A stretch of DNA of 64,000 bases, from assembly GCA_002421685.1 (NCBI GenBank), contig DISB01000007.1:104023-168022 (forward strand). The letters run 5' to 3'. The notes under the pieces are model-generated. The model was given only the letters and a program-made list of their open reading frames with translations, was not told the DNA's origin and did not search any database. A program made the translations under genes and the position numbers. Source of the DNA: Bacteroidetes bacterium UBA6221 (GTDB taxonomy: Bacteria; Bacteroidota; Bacteroidia; Chitinophagales; Chitinophagaceae). Positions within the stretch are counted from its first letter, which is position 1. The number at the start of each line of letters is the position of its first letter. Below are positions 50,613-60,277 of this stretch, one piece after another.

Positions 50613-53237
50613 ATGAACCTGAATAACTTTACGATCAAGGCCCAGGAAATGCTGCAACACGCGCAGCAACAGGCATTCAATCACCAGAGCCCCAATATAG
50701 AAACAGCGCACCTGCTGAGGGCGCTGCTGGACGATAAAGAAGGTCCTATATCGTATCTACTCAAGAAGAACGATGTAAACACCGGGCTGGTAGAGGGTAA
50801 GCTGAACGAGGCGATAGAAAAGTTGCCCAAAATAACTACCGGCGAGCCTGCACAAACTGTAAGCCGCGAGCTGAATAACGCTATACTGAAGGCCGGCGCC
50901 ATACTCAAGCAGTTTGGCGATGAATTTGTAACACAGGAGCACCTGCTGATAGCCCTGTTGCAGGTGAACGATAATACAGCCAAGATATTAAAAGACGCCG
51001 GCCTGACAGAAAAGGGGCTGGTAGCGGCGATAAAAGAATTGCGCAAAGGCAGCAAGGTAGACTCGCAGACAGCAGGCCAGCAATACAACTCGCTGGACCG
51101 CTATGCCAAGAACCTGAACGAAATGGCCCGCGCGGGGAAACTGGACCCGGTGATAGGCCGCGATGAAGAGATACGCCGCACACTGCACATACTTTCGCGC
51201 AGGAGCAAGAACAACCCCATATTGGTGGGTGAGCCTGGTGTGGGTAAAACCGCCATTATAGAAGGGCTGGCGCACCGTATCATCAACGGTGATGTGCCCG
51301 ATAACCTGAAGTCTAAAATTATTTATGCCCTTGACATGGGTGCGCTGATGGCGGGCGCCAAATACCGTGGTGAATTTGAAGAAAGGCTGAAAGCGGTCAT
51401 AAAAGAAGTGACGGAGAGCGATGGCAGTATCGTGTTGTTTATTGATGAGATACATACATTGATAGGCGCCGGCGCTATGGAAGGTGCGATGGATGCGGCC
51501 AATATTTTGAAACCCGCGCTGGCACGCGGCGAGTTGAGGGCCATAGGCGCCACCACGCTGAATGAATATCAAAAATACTTTGAAAAAGATAAAGCGTTGG
51601 AACGCCGTTTCCAGAAGGTGCTGGTAGATGAGCCGAGTGTGGAGGATGCGATCAGCATATTGCGCGGGCTGAAGGAGCGTTATGAGCACCACCACCAGGT
51701 ACGTATCAAAGACGAGGCTATCATAGCTGCGGTAGAATTGTCGCACAGGTATATTACAGACCGTTTTCTGCCGGATAAGGCGATAGACCTTATTGACGAA
51801 AGCGCCGCCAAGCTGAAGCTGGAGATAAACTCTATGCCGGAGGAACTGGACGAACTGGAGCGCCGCATACGCCAGTTGGAAATAGAGCGCGAGGCCATCA
51901 AGCGCGAGAACGATGAGGCCAAGCTGAAACAACTGAACCAGGATATAGCCCTGCTGAATGTAGAGCGCGATACACTGAAGGCCAAGTGGCTGGAAGAAAA
52001 AGATATAGTAGAAAAGCTGAACGAAGCCAAAGGAAATATAGAAGACCTGAAACTGCAGGCCGAACAACTGGAGCGCGAAGGCGACTATGGTAAGGTAGCG
52101 GAAATACGCTACGGCAAGATACAGGAACAGGAAGCCAAAGTAGAACAACTGAGCAAACAGCTGGACGAAATGGGCAACGAGCGCAAACGCCTGCTGAAAG
52201 AAGAGGTAGATGCGGAAGATATAGCCGAGAATGTAGCTAAGGCTACGGGCATACCCGTGCAGCGCATGTTGCAGAGCGAACGCGAAAAACTGCTGCACCT
52301 GGAGGAAGAACTGCACAAGCGTGTAGTGGGACAGGATGAAGCGATTGAAGCCGTGTCTGATGCGATACGCAGGGGCAGGGCGGGCTTGCAGGACCCGCGC
52401 AGGCCAATAGGTTCGTTTATATTCCTGGGTACTACGGGTGTGGGTAAGACGGAGCTGGCGAAAGCACTGGCAGAAGTGCTCTTTGACGATGACAGCATGA
52501 TGACCCGTATAGATATGAGTGAGTACCAGGAGAAGCACAGCGTGAGCAGGCTGGTGGGCGCGCCTCCGGGTTATGTGGGCTATGAAGAGGGCGGCCAGTT
52601 GACCGAGGCTGTGAGGCGCAAACCTTACTCCGTGATACTGCTGGATGAGATAGAGAAAGCGCACCCCGATACATTCAACGTACTGCTGCAGGTGCTGGAC
52701 GATGGCCGCCTTACTGATAACAAGGGACGGGTAGTGAACTTTAAAAATACCATTGTCATCATGACCAGCAATATGGGCAGCCATATTATACAGGAAAACT
52801 TTGCGGACCTGGAAGGAAAGAACGTGGATATGGTAGTGGACAGCACCCGCGAGCAGGTGATGGAATTGCTGAAACAGACGCTAAGGCCCGAATTCCTGAA
52901 CAGGGTGGATGATGTGATTATGTTCCGCCCGCTGATGAGGGAAGAGATAAAAGGCATCATCAGGATACAACTGGAAAACCTGAAGCGCCAGTTGGCAGAA
53001 CAGGACATAGAACTGAATTTTTCGGACTATGCGCTGGACTACCTGAGCGAGCGCGGATTTGACCCTCAGTATGGTGCAAGGCCGCTGAAGAGGGTAATAC
53101 AGAAAGATATTATTAACATGCTGAGCCGTAAGATAATTGCGGGTGAGATAGATAAAAGCAAACCCGTGATGATAGATGTGTTTGACGGGGTGGTAGTTAT
53201 CAGGAATAATGGCAACCACGCAGAAACTGGTGTTTAA
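50613..53237 (+). CDS. clpB: Disaggregase ClpB
   Basis: ClpB is the Hsp100 ATPase that pulls proteins out of aggregates together with DnaK. The 874-residue protein has the N-domain (1-150), NBD1 with Walker A GEPGVGKT (206-213) and Walker B VLFIDEIHTL, the coiled-coil M-domain (about 405-545), and NBD2 with GTTGVGKT (606-613). GYVGYEEGG and the ARPLKRVIQKDI C-terminal part are as in ClpB. AAGGAG at 50595-50600, 12 nt before ATG, is an unusually clear Shine-Dalgarno-like site for a Bacteroidota gene. Length and motifs are complete. A terminator follows at 53297. Confidence 0.97.
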   Translation: MNLNNFTIKAQEMLQHAQQQAFNHQSPNIETAHLLRALLDDKEGPISYLLKKNDVNTGLVEGKLNEAIEKLPKITTGEPAQTVSRELNNAILKAGAILKQFGDEFVTQEHLLIALLQVNDNTAKILKDAGLTEKGLVAAIKELRKGSKVDSQTAGQQYNSLDRYAKNLNEMARAGKLDPVIGRDEEIRRTLHILSRRSKNNPILVGEPGVGKTAIIEGLAHRIINGDVPDNLKSKIIYALDMGALMAGAKYRGEFEERLKAVIKEVTESDGSIVLFIDEIHTLIGAGAMEGAMDAANILKPALARGELRAIGATTLNEYQKYFEKDKALERRFQKVLVDEPSVEDAISILRGLKERYEHHHQVRIKDEAIIAAVELSHRYITDRFLPDKAIDLIDESAAKLKLEINSMPEELDELERRIRQLEIEREAIKRENDEAKLKQLNQDIALLNVERDTLKAKWLEEKDIVEKLNEAKGNIEDLKLQAEQLEREGDYGKVAEIRYGKIQEQEAKVEQLSKQLDEMGNERKRLLKEEVDAEDIAENVAKATGIPVQRMLQSEREKLLHLEEELHKRVVGQDEAIEAVSDAIRRGRAGLQDPRRPIGSFIFLGTTGVGKTELAKALAEVLFDDDSMMTRIDMSEYQEKHSVSRLVGAPPGYVGYEEGGQLTEAVRRKPYSVILLDEIEKAHPDTFNVLLQVLDDGRLTDNKGRVVNFKNTIVIMTSNMGSHIIQENFADLEGKNVDMVVDSTREQVMELLKQTLRPEFLNRVDDVIMFRPLMREEIKGIIRIQLENLKRQLAEQDIELNFSDYALDYLSERGFDPQYGARPLKRVIQKDIINMLSRKIIAGEIDKSKPVMIDVFDGVVVIRNNGNHAETGV

Positions 53238-53296
53238 GATTTTTTCATAAGGAGGCCCGCAGCCGGTTATCCGGCAGACGGGTATGGTTTTGGTTT

Positions 53297-53326
53297 AGTG
53301 CCTTGCTGTTCAGCGAGGCACTTTTT
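53297..53326 (+). terminator. Rho-independent terminator after clpB
   Basis: AGTGCCTTGCTG (53297-53308) pairs with CAGCGAGGCACT (53311-53322), one G-T pair, with TTTTT to 53326. It lies about 60 bp past the clpB stop. Confidence 0.88.
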
Positions 53327-53399
53327 CATTTTCAATCCCGGTTAACGCTCAAGATAAATGGAAATAATGGCGTAACTTTATAGTCTTATGTTTTAGTAT

Positions 53400-53762
53400 A
53401 TGCTGCCGATACCGTATGATATTGATGTAGAGAGCCTGAGGGAGAGAAAGGTTACGGAAGTGAGTTATGCGCCTGGCGCCATTACCCTGTTCTTCGGCGA
53501 TAAAGCATACATAACTATCAACGGATACTTCGCATTGCGGCTGGGCAAGCAAAGGCATGAATATTACAGGCTGGAACCGTTAAACGGCGATTATGGCTTG
53601 CTGAACCTGCTGGGCAAAGAGGTGTCAGGTGTCTACCTGAACGGTAACCGCGACAGCATGGCCATAGAATTTACCGACGAATGCTGCCGGCTGGAGCTAA
53701 TGGGCCACATGGCCGAAGACATGTACACGATACACATCGGGGACAGGGAAGTGGAGGTTTAG
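53400..53762 (+). CDS. Small cytosolic protein, DUF6188-like
   Basis: This 120-residue protein has no signal peptide. The pattern is two similar halves: TEVSYAPGAITLFFGDKAYITING, then VSGVYLNGNRDSMAIEFTDE, both of the form beta-strand, Gly/Asn turn, acidic end. This resembles DUF6188, but only weakly. TAACTTTA at 53373-53380 may be its -7 box. The gene is alone between the clpB terminator and the convergent lipoprotein gene. Function unknown. Confidence 0.5.
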   Translation: MLPIPYDIDVESLRERKVTEVSYAPGAITLFFGDKAYITINGYFALRLGKQRHEYYRLEPLNGDYGLLNLLGKEVSGVYLNGNRDSMAIEFTDECCRLELMGHMAEDMYTIHIGDREVEV

Positions 53763-53794
53763 GTCAGCTCTATCCAATAATATCAGATTCATGG

Positions 53795-54604
53795 TCAGTA
53801 TTCTTCATAAGTGAAAATATCTACGGTCATCCCGTCTTCGCTTAGCCGTTTTGTTGCAAGTCCCGTACTACTGTATTCATAGATTTGACCGGACGAGTAT
53901 ACCGGGCCGTTGTTTAGCGTATGGCTTTTATACTCCAAAATATTGTTTTTAGGTAGGATGCCACTAAAAGCATCGGGACTGGTAAGCATGTAAAAACATT
54001 CCATTCCCCTTATTGTCGAGAATACATTCGGGGTATTGTCATAAGTTGTTCCCGATACTGCTTGCCAATATTCAGGATTGATTCCCCATTGGCACCATAT
54101 ATCGCTTATGTTACCGGTGCCGTCCAAATTGATTTTGTAATTAGTGACGCCTCCGTTGGGTGCATGGGTTATTTTCAGCTCAATGGTTGATCCTGCATAT
54201 ACGTAGTCCAGGGACAATACTACCAGGCCTGTATCGTCTTTATATTCAAAACGGTTAAGGCGGCCATCAGGGTTGTAGGAATAATGGCCGTAGAATATTT
54301 TTCCGTCAGGAGAAAGTTGTTCTTCGGTTGCGATCTTTCCATTTGTACCATATTGAAATGTATGTGTAACTACTCTTTCACCAGACGCCTGGTCGATGGG
54401 GGGTAGCACTGTCGTTTGTTTCGATATTTTGCCGTTAGTGTTATATTCAAACAACCGGGTGATACGGCTTCCCCACGATTCGTGTTGCCATTTCACCATC
54501 CGGGACTCATTTTTTGAGACTTCGGGTTGGTTGTCTTTTTCCTTTTTACACGAGGTTACTGTTAATGCTATTAAAATCGCAAATAAGAGTGTTACAGGTT
54601 TCAT
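53795..54604 (-). CDS. Lipoprotein with YD-repeat-like (DUF4595-type) domain
   Basis: The protein has 269 residues from the ATG at 54604; a frame to 54694 lacks a signal sequence at its start. A lipobox ALTVTSC is at about residue 19. The mature part has repeated units of the type ..RLFEYNTNGKISK, HTFQYGTNGKIAT, GHYSYNPDGRLNRFEYKD, IYEYSSTGLATKRL, as in DUF4595 and RHS-like proteins. Such domains are common in Bacteroidota lipoproteins, with unknown role. It is 111 bp downstream of another lipoprotein gene on the same strand. Confidence 0.72.
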   Translation of the reverse strand: MKPVTLLFAILIALTVTSCKKEKDNQPEVSKNESRMVKWQHESWGSRITRLFEYNTNGKISKQTTVLPPIDQASGERVVTHTFQYGTNGKIATEEQLSPDGKIFYGHYSYNPDGRLNRFEYKDDTGLVVLSLDYVYAGSTIELKITHAPNGGVTNYKINLDGTGNISDIWCQWGINPEYWQAVSGTTYDNTPNVFSTIRGMECFYMLTSPDAFSGILPKNNILEYKSHTLNNGPVYSSGQIYEYSSTGLATKRLSEDGMTVDIFTYEEY

Positions 54605-54715
54605 AAGACATTTTTTTTGAAAAACAACAATATTCATGCCAATCAAAATCGCTTTTCGTTCTGTGTCCCCGCCGGGTTTTCGAACAGATTTCATAGCTGG
54701 TTTGAAAGTTGTGTA

Positions 54716-55225
54716 TTAATTCCTGTTTAGGATTTTTATGATGTTGTTCACCCTGTTTGCAAAAGGTTTTATAGAGTCCGGCAACTGTTCTGTGTATTCA
54801 TCAATAGACCATATATATTTTTTGCCACCCTTGTACGCCCTGATATCAGATATGCCATATTCCTTCGGCCGGTTGGCTGAATAGTAGTAGGTATTTTCAA
54901 TATCCATGAGGAATGCGGGAACCTGGCTTAGTATATGTTTTACTGAGTCGTGCACGGATGGAGCCATATCTTTGTATTCCAATATGGGAGACACCGGAGG
55001 GCCCTGGTTATTCGTTCCCCTCATCGTTTTACCCGGCAGCAGGAAATAATATTGGTCGATAGCCAACTGTTCCCACACTATAGTATAAGTTATCTTGATA
55101 CTGTCGACGTTAGTTAAAACTTCCTGGGGAGGCTTATTTGGCTCAGGGTCAATATTGTTGTTTCTTTTGCCGCATGACACCAACAGCATAACCAGCAGCA
55201 CGGATAGAGATAGAACAGGTTTCAT
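54716..55225 (-). CDS. Lipoprotein of unknown function
   Basis: The 169-residue protein has a lipobox LLVSC at residue 18, followed by Asn/Asp/Pro-rich residues (NNNIDPEPNKPP). The mature part has Tyr-rich stretches (ITYTIVWEQLAIDQYYFLLPG, NTYYYSANRP) and no recognised family. It may share a transcript with the YD-repeat lipoprotein, although the 111-bp gap is long. It is on the minus strand, divergent from the region before the DUF4294 gene. Confidence 0.65.
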   Translation of the reverse strand: MKPVLSLSVLLVMLLVSCGKRNNNIDPEPNKPPQEVLTNVDSIKITYTIVWEQLAIDQYYFLLPGKTMRGTNNQGPPVSPILEYKDMAPSVHDSVKHILSQVPAFLMDIENTYYYSANRPKEYGISDIRAYKGGKKYIWSIDEYTEQLPDSIKPFANRVNNIIKILNRN

Positions 55226-55395
55226 AAATGCTTATTGTATTTCGGCGATAAATATAAAATTAAAACAGCGCAATTCTCAATGTCCTGTCAATCACTCGGG
55301 ATATTATCCCGGTCATTGAGCTTTTTAAGGTTCTATTTTATCATTTTAAGTATCGGAATCATATGGCGGGGCAAACGATACGTTGCAATGTTCCA

Positions 55396-56058
55396 TCACC
55401 TCTTCGACACCTTCAGCCTCGACTGCTGCAATTGATACTGGTACTGGTAGTTGCGGGTTTCTTCCAGTTCGCGTACTATGGCCTCCATATCACGGTCGTC
55501 GCCGTAGGGGTCGTATTCTTTTTTCAGGTTGTGGCTGAAGATGAGCGCTACTGTCTGGAATACCGCCGCAGGCACGCCGCCTTTTAGTTCCTTTACTATG
55601 TTATAGCAACTCTTGCCTGCCTGCCTGTCTATCAGCTTCACCAGCACGTGCCCCTGGCTGATGGTAAGGTCGGATATCTCGCCGTTGAACCTGCGCTTCA
55701 GCTCATCCTCTACGGAGTTGAGGTATTGCCTGCGTTCTTTTTTATTGTCTTCGCCTATGGCCAGCAGCACCGAGTCTACATCCTTCAGCACATCGGCGGC
55801 CATTACTGCATATGGGTACACTTTGTAAACGTTGTATTTCAGCCGGTCGTATTTTGCCCTTTTCCTGGCCCATTTGCGCGGCATCTTATCGGTGATGGTC
55901 ACTGTTTCCATATACACCATGGGATACGTAATGCCATCTACCACTACGCCGCCCAGCAGCATAGTGTCGTTGCCCGAGGGCTGGGCAAAAGCTTGTCCGT
56001 TACGTGCGAGCAATACACATAGAATTATAGTAATATGTTTTAAAAATCTCGCGGACAT
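55396..56058 (-). CDS. DUF4294 family exported protein
   Basis: The protein has 220 residues from the ATG at 56058; a frame to 56118 adds no signal. A signal peptide ends near residue 26 (AFAQPSG). The DUF4294 core follows: DGITYPMVYMETVTI, KYNVYKVYPYAVMAADVL, ELKRRFNGEISDLTISQGHVLVKLIDRQ and CYNIVKELKGGVPAAVFQTVA. The C-terminus is Glu/Tyr/Gln-rich. The family is restricted largely to Bacteroidota and of unknown function. It is transcribed alone, divergent from a small lipoprotein gene. Confidence 0.85.
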   Translation of the reverse strand: MSARFLKHITIILCVLLARNGQAFAQPSGNDTMLLGGVVVDGITYPMVYMETVTITDKMPRKWARKRAKYDRLKYNVYKVYPYAVMAADVLKDVDSVLLAIGEDNKKERRQYLNSVEDELKRRFNGEISDLTISQGHVLVKLIDRQAGKSCYNIVKELKGGVPAAVFQTVALIFSHNLKKEYDPYGDDRDMEAIVRELEETRNYQYQYQLQQSRLKVSKR

Positions 56059-56274
56059 GCTTATGTAAAGCTCCGAATTTCTATTAAAGATAGGGCATTT
56101 TTGAGGCCAATTTGTCAAAATATTCAGTTAATTATCAGGTAAAGAACAGCGCTTTTGAACAATTATTAGCCTGATATTGTATTACATTTGTAGTTCAAAT
56201 CAACACAATATGAAACAGGTATGTAAAAGTTACTGCGAGTTTCATAGGGCCATTAAAAAGAAAATTATTATCAG

Positions 56275-56511
56275 ATGAAAAAGTTATTATTTCCTGCAAT
56301 TGCCGCAATGGTAATGTTTACCGCCTGCCAGCAAGAGGCAGCGCCCGGTATGACTGAAAATGAAATGCAAGCAAAAGTTGATTCGGTAGTAGGCACCAGG
56401 CTGGACGAACTGAACCGGCAGGCTACCGAAGACCTGGACAGGAGGGTAGCGATAGAGGTGAAGCCTAAGGCTGATTCCATAGTGGCCGCAAGGGACGCCG
56501 CTCACAACTAA
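56275..56511 (+). CDS. Small helical lipoprotein
   Basis: The 78-residue protein has a lipobox VMFTAC at residue 18. The mature 60 residues are charged and helical (TENEMQAKVDSVVGTRLDELNRQATEDLDRRVAIEVK), a likely coiled coil. It resembles Lpp-like or other small helical lipoproteins in size, but without clear homology. It precedes the DCC-type gene by 14 bp, so the two are probably one transcript. Confidence 0.65.
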   Translation: MKKLLFPAIAAMVMFTACQQEAAPGMTENEMQAKVDSVVGTRLDELNRQATEDLDRRVAIEVKPKADSIVAARDAAHN

Positions 56512-56525
56512 TTCCGAGATTTATC

Positions 56526-56939
56526 ATGCTGCCCGACAGCGAGCAACCCATACTGTTATTTGACGGCCTGTGCAATTTGTGCAATCATTTTGTACAGGTC
56601 GTCATTAAACATGATAAGCAACGCATGTTCAGGTTTGCTTCCTTACAATCTGAAACGGGGCTTGAAGTACTGCGGCATATCAGGCGGGAGATGGGTTTCG
56701 TGCCCGACAGCCTGGTGTTGTTGTACAAAGGAAAAATTTACATAAAATCGGACGCTGCCCTGAAAACCGCCTCAAAGCTAAAGGGCGTGTACCCGCTATT
56801 AACCATAGGTTACATTTTGCCCCGCCGCCTGCGCGATGTGATATATGACATAGTGGCGAAGTACCGCTACAAGTGGTTTGGCAAGCGCAACGAGTGCATG
56901 ATACCAACGCCGGAATTACAGTCAAGATTTTTAGATTGA
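56526..56939 (+). CDS. DCC1-like thiol-disulfide oxidoreductase family protein (DUF393)
   Basis: This 137-residue cytosolic protein has the family motif DGLCNLC (Cys16, Cys19) near the N-terminus in LLFDGLCNLCNHF, and YKGKIYIKSDAAL further on. DUF393 proteins are thioredoxin-fold redox proteins of uncertain substrate. It starts 14 bp after the small lipoprotein gene and is followed by a 38-bp gap to the next gene. Confidence 0.88.
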   Translation: MLPDSEQPILLFDGLCNLCNHFVQVVIKHDKQRMFRFASLQSETGLEVLRHIRREMGFVPDSLVLLYKGKIYIKSDAALKTASKLKGVYPLLTIGYILPRRLRDVIYDIVAKYRYKWFGKRNECMIPTPELQSRFLD

Positions 56940-56943
56940 GGGA

Positions 56944-56973
56944 TTGGTAAATGCCCCGATACCATTAAATTTG
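56944..56973 (+). promoter_or_regulatory. Bacteroidota-type promoter ending beside the next start codon
   Basis: TTG (56944-56946), 19 nt, then TAAATTTG (56966-56973) is a full -33/-7 match. The ATG at 56978 is only 4 nt beyond the box, so a transcript from here would be leaderless or nearly so. Confidence 0.5.
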
Positions 56974-56977
56974 AACA

Positions 56978-58435
56978 ATGAACTTGTTCAGGATTTCAGT
57001 CCTCTTATTGTTTGTGGCCGTTTTTTCAGCGTCCCCGCTCTCTGCACAGAAAATCCTTTATTCACCTTACGATAAGTTTGATTTCCGTTCGGGTGAGTTT
57101 ACGGTAGTGGGAAAGGTGGGTGCAAAGCTGTATGTGTACCGGGGCAGCGCCGATGGCTATTACCTGGATGCCTATAATGATGCCATGGAAAAACAGGCAA
57201 CAGTCGTCCTTGACTTCCTGCCAAGGCGCGGCTTCGGCACCAAATTCATTACCTACCCCGATAAAATAATTGTGCTGTACCAGGCAACCGAAAGCAACCG
57301 CGTGATACAATACGCAGCCCTGCTGGATGGCGATGGCCGCATGGTAAAAGAACCTGTACAGGTAGACGAAGTAAAGGCAAGTTTCCTGGGCGGGCGTACA
57401 GGATTGTATAATTATGCCATATCGCACAACAAGCAGCATATAGTGGTGTATGGTGCGGGCAGCAGGGGAGCCGAACTATCGGCCAGGGTGGTATGGCTGG
57501 ATGCAGAACTTAACAGAACTACTGTAAGCGAAGCGCAGTACACGGCGGATAACGATATCGCTTTTGGCGAAGGTATAGTAACCGGCGGTGGGGAATTCCT
57601 GTTGCCTGCCTACACGCCCTATGGCGCGAGGAACTATGCGGACAGGGTGTGGATGCTTTCGCTGAATGCAGGCGCAAACGCTTTCGCCAGCGTGGAAATG
57701 CCTCTGAACGGCTTGTTTACGGCAGGCACTTATATGGAGTTGTCGCTGGGTGACGACAGGGTATATGTGGGCGGTTTCTATTCAGACAGGAAGAACGGCA
57801 ATTTTGAAGGCGTTATCTATACCTATTACGATATAGCCGGCAAAGCGTTCAATGAGTTTAAGAGCATACCGTTCTCTGAAAGGATGCGCAACGCCACCGG
57901 CGAGCGTAACCTGAAACGGGCCTTCAACGATTTCCAGGTGCGGCAACTGATAGTGCGCAACGACGGTGGTTTCGTACTGATAGCCGAAGACTTTTTTGTT
58001 ACCACCCGCAATAGTTACAACCAGGGTTTTGGTTACTATTCCTGGTATTACCCTACCATGTCCGCCTCGGTGCGCGAATACAACTATGGTGATGTACTGG
58101 CCGTATCCTGCAGTGGCACAGGAGAGCCGGAATGGGCCGAGTTCATCCGGAAAATGCAATATTCCCAGGAAGACGGGGGCCTGTTTTCTTCCTATGCGCT
58201 CATCAATACAGGCGGCTCATTAGGTTTCCTCTACAACGATTTTAATACCACACGCTCTAAGATACAACTGGCCAGCCTGGATGCCAACGGAAAGGTTGTG
58301 GTAAAATCGCTGACAGGCTACAACAATGAAGACCCCGACTGGCTGCCAAAATCGGGCAAGCAGGTGTCTGCCAAAGAGTTTGTGGTGCCCTGTTTAAAGA
58401 GAAATCAAATCTGCTTCGCTAAAGTTGTATTTTAG
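56978..58435 (+). CDS. Secreted propeller-like protein of unknown function
   Basis: The 485-residue protein has a signal peptide ending near residue 23 (PLSAQ). The mature part has repeated short blocks of the type G.....VVYQ, YDKFDFRSGEFTVVGKVG, LYVYRGSADGYYLDAY, suggesting a beta-propeller-like fold. No catalytic motif or T9SS tail is seen. It lies 38 bp after the DCC protein and 17 bp before the DUF6427 gene, so it may share their transcript despite its own promoter-like site at 56944. Confidence 0.65.
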   Translation: MNLFRISVLLLFVAVFSASPLSAQKILYSPYDKFDFRSGEFTVVGKVGAKLYVYRGSADGYYLDAYNDAMEKQATVVLDFLPRRGFGTKFITYPDKIIVLYQATESNRVIQYAALLDGDGRMVKEPVQVDEVKASFLGGRTGLYNYAISHNKQHIVVYGAGSRGAELSARVVWLDAELNRTTVSEAQYTADNDIAFGEGIVTGGGEFLLPAYTPYGARNYADRVWMLSLNAGANAFASVEMPLNGLFTAGTYMELSLGDDRVYVGGFYSDRKNGNFEGVIYTYYDIAGKAFNEFKSIPFSERMRNATGERNLKRAFNDFQVRQLIVRNDGGFVLIAEDFFVTTRNSYNQGFGYYSWYYPTMSASVREYNYGDVLAVSCSGTGEPEWAEFIRKMQYSQEDGGLFSSYALINTGGSLGFLYNDFNTTRSKIQLASLDANGKVVVKSLTGYNNEDPDWLPKSGKQVSAKEFVVPCLKRNQICFAKVVF

Positions 58436-58452
58436 CGCCGAAAACCGGGTAC

Positions 58453-59436
58453 GTGTTACAGATAGTCAGGAATAATAACCCACTTACGGTACTGATACTT
58501 TTGATTTACGCGCTTGCCGTCAACTGGCAGGTGCTGTTTCACCCGCAGATGCCCGTAGTGCCCGAGGGCGATTTCCTGTTCCATATCATCACGGGCTTCC
58601 TGGGTGTTATTCTTTTCCAGAGCGCGTTTGGCTTTACCTTACTGGCTGTCATTATGCTGGCCGTGCAGGGCATATACCTTAATGCGGTAGCCAATAAGTA
58701 TAAACTGTTCAACAAGCCCACGTATGTAACCGCCTTTGTGTATATATCGCTCAGTTCCCTGTCGCCTGCCTTCGGTTATTTCAGCCAGCCGCTGCTTATC
58801 AACTGGGTACTGATAATGACCATTGATACGATATTGCAACTGGCGCAATCTCAAAAACCGCGCAAGATCATCTATAATACCGGGTTTGCCATCGGGGTAG
58901 CCGGGCTGTTGATGTTCCCGGCGGTAGGGTATATACTGGTGCTGCTGGCGGCTTTATCCATATTGCGCAACCTGAATCCCGGCGAATGGATGGTGGCGCT
59001 GCTGGGATGCTTCACACCTATATATTTTGCCGCGGGCCTGCTTTACCTCTTTGATGTATTGCACTGGCTGCCCGGCTGGGTAGATATCGGCCTCAACCTG
59101 CCGCGTGCCGTGCCCAGGCCGGTGTACCTGGCAGGAACCATAACAGGTATTACAGTTTTGTTTATACTGGGTACCTATGCATTGCAAAGACAAATGAACA
59201 GGGTGAGCATCTTTGTGCGCAGAGGCTGGACGGCCCTGGCTATATGCCTGTTTCTGTCATGTGTAGTGGCCCTGTTTACAGACCCTGCCGTCAATATGGT
59301 ATGGCTGATGCTTATGCCCCCATTGAGCCTGGTGATAGCCAATGCCTATTTTGCCGAAAAGAGCAAAGCATTTAGTAATTTTGCATTTTATTTCATGTTG
59401 CTGCTGGTGGTTTTTTGCAAGCTGTCCGGTAGTTGA
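58453..59436 (+). CDS. DUF6427-like integral membrane protein
   Basis: The 327-residue protein has about ten predicted membrane helices and starts with GTG at 58453, 17 bp after the preceding stop; no better ATG is near. The pattern, including VNWQVLFHPQMPVVPEGDFLF and YFSQPLLINWVLIMTIDTIL, is that of the Bacteroidota DUF6427 family, which has no known function. The next gene, purQ, follows at 24 bp. The family name is from memory and moderately sure. Confidence 0.75.
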   Translation: MLQIVRNNNPLTVLILLIYALAVNWQVLFHPQMPVVPEGDFLFHIITGFLGVILFQSAFGFTLLAVIMLAVQGIYLNAVANKYKLFNKPTYVTAFVYISLSSLSPAFGYFSQPLLINWVLIMTIDTILQLAQSQKPRKIIYNTGFAIGVAGLLMFPAVGYILVLLAALSILRNLNPGEWMVALLGCFTPIYFAAGLLYLFDVLHWLPGWVDIGLNLPRAVPRPVYLAGTITGITVLFILGTYALQRQMNRVSIFVRRGWTALAICLFLSCVVALFTDPAVNMVWLMLMPPLSLVIANAYFAEKSKAFSNFAFYFMLLLVVFCKLSGS

Positions 59437-59460
59437 CCATAAAAATATTTTCACGTACAG

Positions 59461-60162
59461 ATGAAATTTGGAGTTGTTGTTTTCCCGGGTTCTAACTGCG
59501 ACAGGGATATGATGCATGCATTGCAGGACGACCTGCAACAGGAAGTGGTAATGCTCTGGCATAAAGACAGGTCGCTGGATGATTTCAGCACGGAGGATTG
59601 TATCGTATTGCCGGGAGGTTTTTCTTATGGCGATTACCTGCGTTGCGGCTCTATTGCCCGCTTCAGCCCTATTATGGAAAAGGTGGTGGAGTTTGCCAAC
59701 AAGGGCGGCCGGGTATTGGGTGTTTGTAATGGTTTCCAGATACTGTGCGAATCGGGCCTGCTGCCCGGCGCACTGCTGCTGAACGAAGAGCAACGGTTTG
59801 TATGCAAAAACATTTACCTCAAGTCTGCCGGCGATAAAAATATCATTGGCCAGGCGGTAGGCGACAGGATATTACAAGTACCTGTTGCGCATGGCGAGGG
59901 ACGTTATTACGCAGACGAGGCGACCATCGAACAAATAGAAAAAAATGAACAGGTAATATTCAGGTATTGCGATGCGCATGGTAATGTGACGCCGGAAGCC
60001 AACCCCAACGGGGCCATCAACAATATAGCCGGTATCTGCAATGCGGGGCGCAATGTGTTTGGCATGATGCCGCACCCCGAAAGGGCCTGTAGCAGCGGCC
60101 TGAGCAATACGGATGGAAGGATAGTGCTGTCGGCCTTTATGAATGTTCATTCATTTGCTTAA
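59461..60162 (+). CDS. purQ: FGAM synthase glutaminase subunit PurQ
   Basis: PurQ supplies ammonia from glutamine for FGAM synthase in purine synthesis. The 233-residue protein shows FPGSNCDRD, LPGGFSYGDYLRCG, the nucleophile Cys89 in GVCNGFQILCESGLLPGAL and the His205-Pro-Glu207 end of the triad. It needs PurL and PurS partners, not present in the window, so the complex is assembled from scattered genes; purD is at 18676. It follows the DUF6427 gene by 24 bp. Confidence 0.95.
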   Translation: MKFGVVVFPGSNCDRDMMHALQDDLQQEVVMLWHKDRSLDDFSTEDCIVLPGGFSYGDYLRCGSIARFSPIMEKVVEFANKGGRVLGVCNGFQILCESGLLPGALLLNEEQRFVCKNIYLKSAGDKNIIGQAVGDRILQVPVAHGEGRYYADEATIEQIEKNEQVIFRYCDAHGNVTPEANPNGAINNIAGICNAGRNVFGMMPHPERACSSGLSNTDGRIVLSAFMNVHSFA

Positions 60163-60277
60163 TTTCAATGGCCTTAACAGGCGGGAAGGATTGAGTCAAA
60201 GTTTTCTTAAAAAGCGGAAATTAACCAAACCATAAGGATTAAGTTAGTTTCTTTAAAGAAGGAATAACCATATAGTA

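Noticed and set aside
50988..52784. A 598-codon frame antisense to clpB
   Set aside because: It is an open shadow of a GC-skewed highly expressed gene; the aromatic-rich product has no domain and clpB motifs are intact on the plus strand.
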